DNA from: JABDIP01 sp965237625
GTDB taxonomy: Bacteria; Pseudomonadota; Alphaproteobacteria; DSM-16000; Inquilinaceae
Direction of reading: 5' to 3'
NCBI GenBank assembly: GCA_965237625.1
Contig: CBDEGD010000007.1
Coordinates: 186,001-250,000 of the forward strand
Length of the DNA stretch: 64,000 nucleotides
In this document: in pieces, positions 28,426 through 35,672 of the stretch
How the letters are laid out: each line of letters starts with the position of its first letter
Numbering within the stretch: the first letter of the stretch is position 1
Notes under the pieces: generated by a model
What the model was told of the DNA's origin: nothing
Database searches by the model: none
What the model saw: the letters and a program-made list of their open reading frames with translations, nothing else
Made by a program: the position numbers and the translations under genes

Positions 28426-29295
28426 ATGACCGCCGGCACAACGGGCGCCGCTGCGCGCAGCGGCCGGACCGGCCCCGAGCTGACCGCAAAGAGCTACGAT
28501 TTCATTCGGGCGCAGCTGCACGAGCAGACCGGCATCGTCCTGGCCGATCACAAGCGGGACCTGGTCTATGGCCGGATCGTCAAGCGGCTGAGGACACTTG
28601 GGCTGGACAGCTTCGAAGACTATTGCGACCTGATTTCGGGACCGGGGCGCGATGCCGAACTGCAGTTCATGCGAAACGCGCTGACCACCAACCTGACCAA
28701 GTTTTTCCGTGAGAACCATCATTTCGAGCATCTGGCCAGCGAGATGCTGCCGCGGATCGTGTCGGAGGCGGCGCGCGGCGGCGATCGCCGGCTGCGCATA
28801 TGGTCGGCCGGCTGCTCCTCAGGCGAGGAGCCCTATTCGATCGCGATCACATTGTGCCAGCACCTGAGAGGGCTGGACTCCTGGGATGCCCGGATCCTGG
28901 CCACCGATATCGATACCGACATGATCCGGACCGGCAGCGAGGGGATCTATCCCGCCAGCCGCATCGACGGCATAGATCCGACCGTGCGCAAGCGTTTCTT
29001 CAACGCGGAAAGCGATCGCGAACGGTTCCGGGTCAGCCAGGCGGCGCGATCGCTGATTGCCTTCAAGCCTCTCAACCTGCTGGAAAAGTGGCCGATGAAG
29101 GGGCCGTTCGACACCATCTTCTGCCGGAATGTCGTGATCTATTTCGACAAACCGACCCAGAAGACATTGTTCGACCGTTTCGCCGACATGTTGAAGCCCG
29201 AGGGCATTCTCTATGTCGGGCATTCGGAATCGCTGTTCAACGTGACCGATCGCTTCAAATCCCGGGGGAAAAGCATCTACCAGAAGGTCTCATGA
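28426..29295 (+). CDS. cheR: Chemotaxis protein methyltransferase CheR
   Basis: Methylates receptor glutamates using S-adenosylmethionine. It has 289 residues, with an N-terminal helical domain containing ALTTNLTKFFRE, then the SAM-binding WSAGCSSGEEPYSIAI and the FDTIFCRNVVIYFD segment typical of CheR. The first 17 residues are low-complexity. It follows the two MCPs, both of which end in CheR-tether pentapeptides, and precedes cheB. Confidence 0.95.
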   Translation: MTAGTTGAAARSGRTGPELTAKSYDFIRAQLHEQTGIVLADHKRDLVYGRIVKRLRTLGLDSFEDYCDLISGPGRDAELQFMRNALTTNLTKFFRENHHFEHLASEMLPRIVSEAARGGDRRLRIWSAGCSSGEEPYSIAITLCQHLRGLDSWDARILATDIDTDMIRTGSEGIYPASRIDGIDPTVRKRFFNAESDRERFRVSQAARSLIAFKPLNLLEKWPMKGPFDTIFCRNVVIYFDKPTQKTLFDRFADMLKPEGILYVGHSESLFNVTDRFKSRGKSIYQKVS

Positions 29296-29372
29296 AGACC
29301 GCCGGGACTCCTTGCCGGGCGGCGGGTGCCGCCCCCGCGATACCGCAACCCTCGATACGGTGGAACTGACAA

Positions 29373-30428
29373 ATGGTTCGTGTGCTTGTCGTCGACGACT
29401 CCGCCCTGATGCGGCAGATCCTGACCAAGGCTCTCTCCAGCGATCCCGAGATCGAAGTCGTCGGCTCCGCGCCCGATCCTCATATTGCGCGGCAGAAGAT
29501 CAAAGAGCTAAATCCCGACGTCATCACCCTCGACGTCGAAATGCCGCGCATGGATGGCTTGACCTTCCTCGATCGGATCATGCGGTTGCGTCCAACCCCG
29601 GTGGTGATGGTCTCCACGCTGACCCAGAACGGCGCGGACACGACCCTTCAGGCGCTTGAATTGGGCGCGGTCGATTTCATCGGCAAGCCGACGATCGACG
29701 TGCAAGACAGCTGGGACGGCATGCAGGACGAGCTTATCGCCAAGGTCAAGACGGCGGCTACCGCGCGCGTCAAGGCCGCCGGCGAACGGCCGGAAGGATC
29801 AGGGCCGCGGCAGGTTGCGGCGCTCGGGTTTCGCGCGACCGACAAGATCGTCGCCATCGGCGCCTCGACCGGCGGCGTCGAAGCCCTGCGGGAGGTGATC
29901 TCGGCGATGCCGGCGGACGGACCGCCCATCCTGATCGCCCAGCACATGCCGCCCAGCTTCACCCAGCGTTTCGCCGAACGCCTCGACACGCTGAGCGCCA
30001 TGTCAATTTCCGAAGCGGTCGACGGCGCCCGCGTGTTGCCTGGACACGCCTATATCGCACCAGGTAACTGGCACCTGAAACTCGTCCGCTCCGGCGCGCA
30101 GTTTCATTGCCGGCTCAGCGACGACGACGCGGTGTGCGGCCACCGGCCGTCCGTCGATGTCCTATTCGAATCCGTCGTGTCAGCCGCCGGGTCAAACGCG
30201 GTCGGCGCAATCCTGACCGGCATGGGTAAGGATGGCGCCACCGGACTCCTGAAGATGCGGGAGGCTGGCGCTTCAACCCTGGGGCAGAACGAGGCCAGTT
30301 GTCTTGTCTATGGAATGCCCAAGGCCGCCGCCGCGGTGGGCGCGGTGATGGATGAGCTCCCGCTGAGCCAAATTGCGGAGACAATCGTCAACGCCTGTCG
30401 AGAACCCAATCGCAAGGCGTCGGCCTAA
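29373..30428 (+). CDS. cheB: Protein-glutamate methylesterase CheB
   Basis: Removes methyl groups from, and deamidates, receptors when phosphorylated by CheA. It has 351 residues, with an N-terminal receiver (D8-D9, phosphoacceptor D54 in ITLDVEMP) and a C-terminal esterase carrying the catalytic serine in GASTGG, histidine in IAQHMPP and aspartate in GMGKDGATG. Normal length. Confidence 0.95.
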   Translation: MVRVLVVDDSALMRQILTKALSSDPEIEVVGSAPDPHIARQKIKELNPDVITLDVEMPRMDGLTFLDRIMRLRPTPVVMVSTLTQNGADTTLQALELGAVDFIGKPTIDVQDSWDGMQDELIAKVKTAATARVKAAGERPEGSGPRQVAALGFRATDKIVAIGASTGGVEALREVISAMPADGPPILIAQHMPPSFTQRFAERLDTLSAMSISEAVDGARVLPGHAYIAPGNWHLKLVRSGAQFHCRLSDDDAVCGHRPSVDVLFESVVSAAGSNAVGAILTGMGKDGATGLLKMREAGASTLGQNEASCLVYGMPKAAAAVGAVMDELPLSQIAETIVNACREPNRKASA

Positions 30429-30666
30429 TGGTTGGTGAGATGAATGTTGGCCGCCCCCATATCGCTCATAGATATCAGTATAACCCGTTCATTCCGCTTG
30501 GAGATCTCCTCGGATTTAACGGATTTTTTGGGGCTCGGAATGCTATGAAAAGATCTGCAAAAGAAGATCGCTCACAGCAGAGGCGACGGCCTTGCTCTCG
30601 AAACCTCAGATGGGGGATGAAGTCCCAATCGCAAAGGCCGCGCGGCCGTAATTCGGAGTACCTGTA
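30429..30666. other. Gap between cheB and the second cheY, with a doubtful 79-codon frame
   Basis: 238 bases. A frame from 30428 to 30667 exactly bridges the gap, its ATG overlapping the cheB stop and its stop overlapping the next ATG (TAATG at both ends). Its product is Arg/Gln-rich, resembles no family I know, and the base composition is more AT-rich than the neighbours. It may be a leader or promoter region for cheY. I do not call it a gene. Confidence 0.25.
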
Positions 30667-31056
30667 ATGCCTTCAGCGCAGAATTTGGAAGTCCTTGTGG
30701 TCGACGATCAGCAGAGTATGCGCCAATTGGCGTGCTTCACTTTGGAGCAGATCGGCGTCCGTAATGTTGTTCAAGCCAAGGATGGGACCCAGGCGCTGGA
30801 AGCGATGCAGTCAAAGCGCTTCGATCTGGTGATCTCCGACTGGAACATGGACGGCATGGACGGTATCGAGTTGCTGAAGACGATCCGCTCCGATCCGCTT
30901 CAGAAGAAGACACCCTTCATTATGGCGACCGGGCAGAACTCCAAGGAGCAGGTGCAGGAGGCGATCACGGCCGGCGTGAATAACTACATCGTCAAGCCTT
31001 ACAGCGCGAAAGCCCTGAAAGACAAGATCGAGGCAGTGGTCGGGCGCCTGGAATAG
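30667..31056 (+). CDS. Second single-domain CheY-type response regulator
   Basis: Receiver-only protein of 129 residues, closer to classical enteric CheY than the operon's first cheY: D13-D14, phosphoacceptor D58 in VISDWNMDGMDG, FIMATGQNS and the lysine in NNYIVKPYS. The ATG is preceded by CGGAG 8 bases upstream. It probably competes with, or replaces, the first CheY at the motor. Which one binds the switch cannot be told from sequence. Confidence 0.92.
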   Translation: MPSAQNLEVLVVDDQQSMRQLACFTLEQIGVRNVVQAKDGTQALEAMQSKRFDLVISDWNMDGMDGIELLKTIRSDPLQKKTPFIMATGQNSKEQVQEAITAGVNNYIVKPYSAKALKDKIEAVVGRLE

Positions 31057-31122
31057 GGCGCAGGGGAGCGTTCCGAACGAATTACGTAGTCTCGTGGCGC
31101 TAACGCGCCCCAAATGAACCGC

Positions 31123-31617
31123 TTATTTGCCGTCCAACCCGGCCAGATGCCGGGCAAAACGCTGCCGCATATCCTCCAGAGTGATTGCTTCCATCAGGCG
31201 CCCGGTCCACCGGACGACCGGCGGTGTCGGTGATGCGGCAACCACAGGGCGGTCATTGGATGCGCCGAGCACGTCTTGGACGGCCTGCAACATGACGGCT
31301 TGTGTCCGTGCAAGGTTTTCCAGTTCCTGACGGATGAGATCGTCGGACTGCAACGCCGCCACCAGTTCACCCATCTTCTCATCAGAGTCTCTTTGGTCGC
31401 CACCAAGGGCAATACGCGACACGACATCCATCATTTCTTGCTGGCGGGCCAACGTCTGCTCGATGACCTCCTGGGCGGCGGTCAGGCTACCGCTAAGAAA
31501 TCCGCACAACGCGTTACCAGCGCGATCACTATTCGATCCCGCGGCCGAAAGAACGGCGTCGGTTCCCCGTTTCAAGCGCCCCGCTCCGTCGACATTGCTG
31601 GCAGGTCTTGATGTCAT
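31123..31617 (-). CDS. Unknown helical protein next to the chemotaxis genes
   Basis: Protein of 164 residues starting MTSRPASN. Mostly helical, soluble, with a central stretch LVAALQSDDLIRQELENLARTQAVMLQAVQDVL that recalls helical Gln/Asp motifs seen in chemotaxis-associated proteins such as CheZ-like phosphatases. This resemblance is weak and is inference only. It is convergent with the second cheY. An IS630-type element begins 19 bases upstream of its ATG and may have cut it off from its promoter. The frame seems to extend upstream into IS DNA, but that part is not real. Confidence 0.6.
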   Translation of the reverse strand: MTSRPASNVDGAGRLKRGTDAVLSAAGSNSDRAGNALCGFLSGSLTAAQEVIEQTLARQQEMMDVVSRIALGGDQRDSDEKMGELVAALQSDDLIRQELENLARTQAVMLQAVQDVLGASNDRPVVAASPTPPVVRWTGRLMEAITLEDMRQRFARHLAGLDGK

Positions 31618-31636
31618 TTCGCCTGTGGCCCTCTTA

Positions 31637-32798
31637 TACCAAGTCCCGCTGAGGCGGACTCGTAGGGGATTCCCGAATCGGCTTTGATCTGATTCAACAT
31701 GGCAAACGAAGGAGGTTTGCCATGTCGGTTGCTGTTGCCTTGCGGGAGGATTTCGACGCCGCGTCGGTGCGGTCTGCGGCCAAGATGGCCGGTGATGGGG
31801 CTCATGCCCGTCGGCTGCTGGCGATCGCGGAGATCTACGATGGTGGGACGCGCAGCGACGCGGCACGGATCGGCGGGGTCGGCCTTCAAACGGTGCGGGA
31901 CTGGGTTCTTCGCTTCAACGCGAAGGGACCGGAGGGGCTGGTCACCGGCAAGGCGCCCGGCAAGACGCCGAGGCTCGACGAGGCTCAGCGCCGGGCCTTG
32001 GCGAGGACCGTCGAGAGCGGTCCGATGCCGGCGGTCCACGGGGTCGTGCGCTGGCGTCTGGTCGATCTGGCGCAGTGGGTCTGGGACGAGTTCCGGGTCT
32101 CGATCAGCAAGCAGACCCTGAGCCGGGAGTTGCGCGCCATGGGCTTCCGCAGGCTCTCGGCGCGGCCGCGTCACTATGCCCAGGATGACGAGGCCATGGC
32201 GGCGTTCAAAAAAACTTCCCCGCCCTTGTGGGCGCGATCGCGGCGCAGCAGGCCGGTGGCCGGCCGATAGAGATCTGGTTCCAAGACGAGGCCAGGGTCG
32301 GGCAGAAGAACAAGATCACACGGCGCTGGGCCAGGCGTGGCACCCGGCCCAGGGCAGCTCACGATCAACGGACGCGGTCCGCCTATATCTTCGGCGCGAT
32401 CTGCCCCGCCGAGGGCAAGGGGGCGGCTCTCGTCCTGCCCAAATGCAACACCGCCGCCATGGCGCTGCACCTCCGGGAGATCGCCCAAGCCGTGGCGCCG
32501 GGCGCTCATGCCGTCGTCGTCCTCGATCAGGCCGGCTGGCATGGCTCCGCCAAGCTCACCATCCCCGACAACATCACCCTCGTCCCGCTGCCGCCCCGAT
32601 CCCCGGAGCTCAATCCGGCCGAGAACATCTGGCAGTTCCTCCGCGGCAACTGGCTCTCCAACCGGGTCTTCAAGTCCTACGACGACATCGTCGACCACTG
32701 CTGCTACGCCTGGAACCGCCTCGTCGACCAACCCTGGACCATCATGTCCATCGGCACCCGCGATTGGGCCCATCGGTCATGATCAATGAGACTTGGTA
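31637..32798 (+). mobile_element. IS630-family insertion sequence
   Basis: Element of about 1.16 kb. The left end reads ACCAAGTCCC and the right end GACTTGGT, so the tips form short terminal inverted repeats, flanked by TA on both sides (31637-31638 and 32797-32798), matching the TA target duplication of the family. It carries one transposase split in two frames. It is inserted between the gene at 31123 and the pentapeptide-repeat gene, inside the chemotaxis region. Confidence 0.9.
31722..32782 (+). CDS. IS630-family transposase, two frames joined by -1 frameshifting
   Basis: Frame 1 (31722-32270) holds the N-terminal helix-turn-helix DNA-binding region (RIGGVGLQTVRDWVLRF). Frame 2 holds the DDE nuclease with WFQDEARVG, VVLDQAGWHG and the glutamate in ELNPAENIW. 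The frames overlap, and a run of seven A (32208-32214) followed by C lets the ribosome slip back one base, giving KNFPALVGAIAAQQ across the joint and a product of about 353 residues, the family size. A strong AAGGAGG precedes the ATG. It looks intact if frameshifting occurs. Confidence 0.88.
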
Positions 32799-33079
32799 TT
32801 AGCTCCGCCTTCGCGCCTTCAAACGTACCGGCGAGCGGAATGCCACGCAGTATGGTGAACACCGACTTTCAATTGCCTTAACCGACTGCCAAAAACTAGA
32901 TTATTGATCGCCATCTAATTAGTTGCTGATTATTTGGAAAAATACACCTCGTTGGCGAAATGACATAGACGGTGTCTTTACAAATTGAGTGTATTACACA
33001 ATTGGTCGTCAATACGGACTTGCCAGATCGCTCGGATCACGGAGCGGTGGGTATCGATCCCTGAACCCAACAGGTGCCT

Positions 33080-34183
33080 ATGACACAGGCTCACTTTGCC
33101 AAGATTCTGGCTCAGCACCTCCGCTGGCTGCGCGGTGAGTCGGAAGGCGATCGTGCCGACTTTGCGGGCTGGGACCTATCTGGAATGGATCTGTCCCGGC
33201 AGAATCTCAAAGGCGCGAACCTGAGCGAAGCAAATCTGAACCGCTGCGACCTGTCAGGCGCCTGTCTTGACGAGGCCGACCTCTTCCGCGCCGATCTCAC
33301 CAACGCTCGCCTCGTTTCGACCAGCTTCATTGACACCGATCTCCGAGGGGCGGTCTTCGAAGGCGCGGATCTGTCGGCCAGCAACCTTCAATCGGCCCGC
33401 ATTCGCCGCGGATTGCGATTCAGCGTCGCCGACGACGGAGAGGTCGAATCCATTCCCCAAAACTTCCGGCACGCCTTGTTGCGCGACGCCCAGATGTCCG
33501 GCGTCGACGCCCTAGGTGCCGATTTCACAGCCGCGGATCTGTCCGGCGCCAATCTGGAGAATGCGGTTCTCTCTGACGCATCCTTGAACCAGGCAGTCCT
33601 TACGGGCGCCAACCTGTCCGGTGCCAACCTGTCCAGTGCCGACCTCGACGCGGCCAACCTGGACAAAGCGGTTCTGGACGGTGCGACACTGACTGGAACC
33701 TTGCTGCGGCCCAGCCGGCTAACGGCCGCCGAGTTGGCCGCTCAGCTCGATGCGCACGACCTTTGGCTGCGGGGCACCGGCGGCGACCGGCTGGTGCTGA
33801 ACCGGGTAATCCTGGGCGCCGCCGACCTGAGTCGACGGGATTTGAGCGGAGCTGTAATGCGGCATGTCGACCTGCGCGGCGCCGACTTGCAGGGAACGCG
33901 AATGACGCTCTCTGATCTGAGCGGCATCGACTTGACCGGCGCCAATCTTAGCGACGCCGATATGCAAGGCGCGGATCTGAGCCATGCTGTGCTGCGCGAC
34001 GCAAACCTTGCCGGCGCCGATCTGGGCCCGGCTGAACTGCGCGATGCCAACGGAAAACCGACCGGCCGGGTGCGGGCCACCAACCTTTCCGAGGCCGAGC
34101 TGGACGGCGCATGTCTGGACGGCGCAAGCCTGACCGGTACGATCCTGGCGGAGTCCTCGGGACCAAACGGCGGGCTCCGATGA
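33080..34183 (+). CDS. Pentapeptide-repeat protein
   Basis: Protein of 367 residues made of two blocks of pentapeptide repeats (A(D/N)LxX), about 25-215 and 245-350, each opened by a similar H-x2-WL-RG...R motif (HLRWLRGESEGDRADF and HDLWLRGTGGDRLVL). It should fold as a right-handed quadrilateral helix. No signal peptide or membrane segment. It ends 10 bases before cheD, suggesting one transcript and a link to chemotaxis or localisation. The biochemical role is unknown. ATG 33080 chosen; GTG 33074 is possible. The 281 bases upstream are AT-rich and hold no gene. Confidence 0.85.
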   Translation: MTQAHFAKILAQHLRWLRGESEGDRADFAGWDLSGMDLSRQNLKGANLSEANLNRCDLSGACLDEADLFRADLTNARLVSTSFIDTDLRGAVFEGADLSASNLQSARIRRGLRFSVADDGEVESIPQNFRHALLRDAQMSGVDALGADFTAADLSGANLENAVLSDASLNQAVLTGANLSGANLSSADLDAANLDKAVLDGATLTGTLLRPSRLTAAELAAQLDAHDLWLRGTGGDRLVLNRVILGAADLSRRDLSGAVMRHVDLRGADLQGTRMTLSDLSGIDLTGANLSDADMQGADLSHAVLRDANLAGADLGPAELRDANGKPTGRVRATNLSEAELDGACLDGASLTGTILAESSGPNGGLR

Positions 34184-34193
34184 AAGCACGTCG

Positions 34194-34835
34194 ATGACCG
34201 CTCCCCGGACCGAAACCGCGACGCCCCGACCCACTCTTGGCACTGGCGACGCTCGTCGACGCTATCGGGACGCCAGCCTGGACGCGACCGTTGTCCAGGT
34301 CCTTCAAGGCGACTGCTACGTCACGGCCGCGCCGGACGAGGTGCTGACCACAGTCCTTGGCTCCTGCGTATCGGCATGCATTCGTGATCCGGTGACCCGC
34401 TGCGGCGGTATGAACCACTTTCTGCTGCCTGCAGGCCACGACATGTCGGAGGCCGACTTGACCATGGCCAGCCTGCGATACGGCGGATTTGCCATGGAGA
34501 AACTCATCAATTCCGTGATGGCCGCCGGCGGCGAGCGTGGGCGTCTGGAAATCAAGGTGTTCGGCGGCGGCAATGTCATGAAGGGCCTGTCCAAAATCGG
34601 ACATCGCAACGCCGAATTCGTCGAGGAGTACCTGAAGGCGGAAGGATTCCGGATCGCCGCGAAGCATTTGCGCGGCGATTGGCCCAGAAGGGTCCAATTC
34701 TTCCCCCATAGCGGCCAGGTACGCATGCGCGAACTCAAGGACAACACGGCGGAAACACTGTACCAGCAGGAAGTTCGCGCCGCCCCAAGGGCCGCCACAG
34801 CACCGGCCAGCGGCAGCATCGAATTATTCGATTAG
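34194..34835 (+). CDS. cheD: Chemoreceptor glutamine deamidase CheD
   Basis: Deamidates receptor glutamines to glutamates, and in some bacteria binds CheC. It has 213 residues. The catalytic cysteine is in VLGSCVSACIRD and the histidine in GGMNHFLLP, with KVFGGGNVM and RDxPRRVQFFP-type segments following. N- and C-terminal tails are low-complexity. Separated from the main che operon by the IS element and the pentapeptide-repeat gene, it is probably still part of the same system. Confidence 0.94.
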   Translation: MTAPRTETATPRPTLGTGDARRRYRDASLDATVVQVLQGDCYVTAAPDEVLTTVLGSCVSACIRDPVTRCGGMNHFLLPAGHDMSEADLTMASLRYGGFAMEKLINSVMAAGGERGRLEIKVFGGGNVMKGLSKIGHRNAEFVEEYLKAEGFRIAAKHLRGDWPRRVQFFPHSGQVRMRELKDNTAETLYQQEVRAAPRAATAPASGSIELFD

Positions 34836-34862
34836 GCCGCTGCTACGCATGTGTTGGGGTGG

Positions 34863-34938
34863 TGGTGGGCGATGACGGGATCGAACCGCCGACCTCCTCG
34901 GTGTAAACGAGGCGCTCTCCCAGCTGAGCTAATCGCCC
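34863..34938 (-). tRNA. tRNA-Val (UAC)
   Basis: Minus-strand cloverleaf. Acceptor GGGCGAT/ATCGCCC, anticodon stem CCTCG/CGAGG around TTTACAC with anticodon TAC, T-arm GGTTCGATCCC, discriminator A and encoded CCA. It is convergent with cheD. Confidence 0.95.
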
Positions 34939-34977
34939 CCGCGGCGGTGCCAGGCCACGCCGAATATCCGATAATAC

Positions 34978-35015
34978 AAAAAGACCGGACTGGTTTACCA
35001 GCCCGGCGCTTTTTT
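34978..35015. terminator. Bidirectional intrinsic terminator
   Basis: Hairpin at 34985-35006 (CCGGACTGG/CCAGCCCGG, loop TTTA, one mismatch). It is followed on the plus strand by a T6 run at 35010-35015 and on the minus strand by T5 (34978-34982). It can stop plus-strand readthrough from cheD and the tRNA region, and minus-strand transcripts from hupB. Confidence 0.7.
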
Positions 35016-35139
35016 CTGCCAACCCATTTCCGCAATTCGGCAGGCAGTGTCCGGCCTTGCGCGGAATTCCACCGATTGCGGCGGGGGCAGGCCCCGGGCC
35101 AACGACGATGCCGTCGGCCCGGATGTCCACAAGAAACCC

Positions 35140-35412
35140 TTAGTTCACAGCGTCTTTTAACGCCTTACCCGCTTTGAACTTGGGCTGCTTCGAAGCTGGA
35201 ATGTTGATCGGCTCTCCGGTGCGCGGGTTGCGCCCCTTCGAAGCTGCTCGGTTAGCAACGGCGAACGTACCAAACCCAACAAGGCGGACTTCGTTCCCCC
35301 TCTTGAGAGAATTGGTAACGCCGTCGATCACGGAATCAACCGCTTTCGTTGCGTCGGCTTTGGACAATCCTGCGGCGTCGGCAACATGAGCGACGAGATC
35401 CTGCTTATTCAC
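35140..35412 (-). CDS. hupB: DNA-binding protein HU
   Basis: Nucleoid protein of 90 residues that bends DNA as a dimer. It shows the family signature GFGTFAVANRAASKGRNPRTGEPI with the DNA-intercalating arm, and LSKADATKAVDSVIDGV at the N-terminus. The start codon is GTG with an AAGGGGGG Shine-Dalgarno 7 bases upstream. It sits directly downstream of lon on the same strand, the usual lon-hup order, but a terminator at 35600-35634 separates them. Confidence 0.96.
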   Translation of the reverse strand: MNKQDLVAHVADAAGLSKADATKAVDSVIDGVTNSLKRGNEVRLVGFGTFAVANRAASKGRNPRTGEPINIPASKQPKFKAGKALKDAVN

Positions 35413-35599
35413 TTCAAGCCCCCCTTCTTGGACTCAGGAGAAGAAAATTTTCCGGAAGCACAATCGAACCGTTCTTACAAATTCCCGCTCCAACGACTAA
35501 GCCGCCTTCGCACCCCTGAATCAGAAGCATGAGAGAACCGTCACCGCTGGACACGGAGTCGAGCAAGAACGCCCGATTTGAGGGGCGGAGTGTAAGCGC

Positions 35600-35634
35600 A
35601 AAAAAGCGCCGCGGTCAATCACCGCGGCGCTTTT
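35600..35634 (-). terminator. Intrinsic terminator after lon
   Basis: Perfect 13-base arms (35602-35614 and 35622-35634), AAAAGCGCCGCGG type, around a 7-base loop. A T6 run follows on the minus strand. It lies about 40 bases past the lon stop and upstream of hupB. Confidence 0.85.
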
Positions 35635-35672
35635 GACGCACTTATTTCCCCTGGAATTCCGCCATTTTTAGC

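Noticed and set aside
31123..31866. Extended 247-residue version of the minus-strand gene beside the IS
   Set aside because: The first 83 codons lie in or beside the IS630 ends and are not real coding sequence. The internal ATG at 31617 is the natural start.
34194..34835. CheD as possible pseudogene because of its separation by an IS
   Set aside because: The frame is full length with the catalytic Cys and His motifs intact, so there is no sign of decay.
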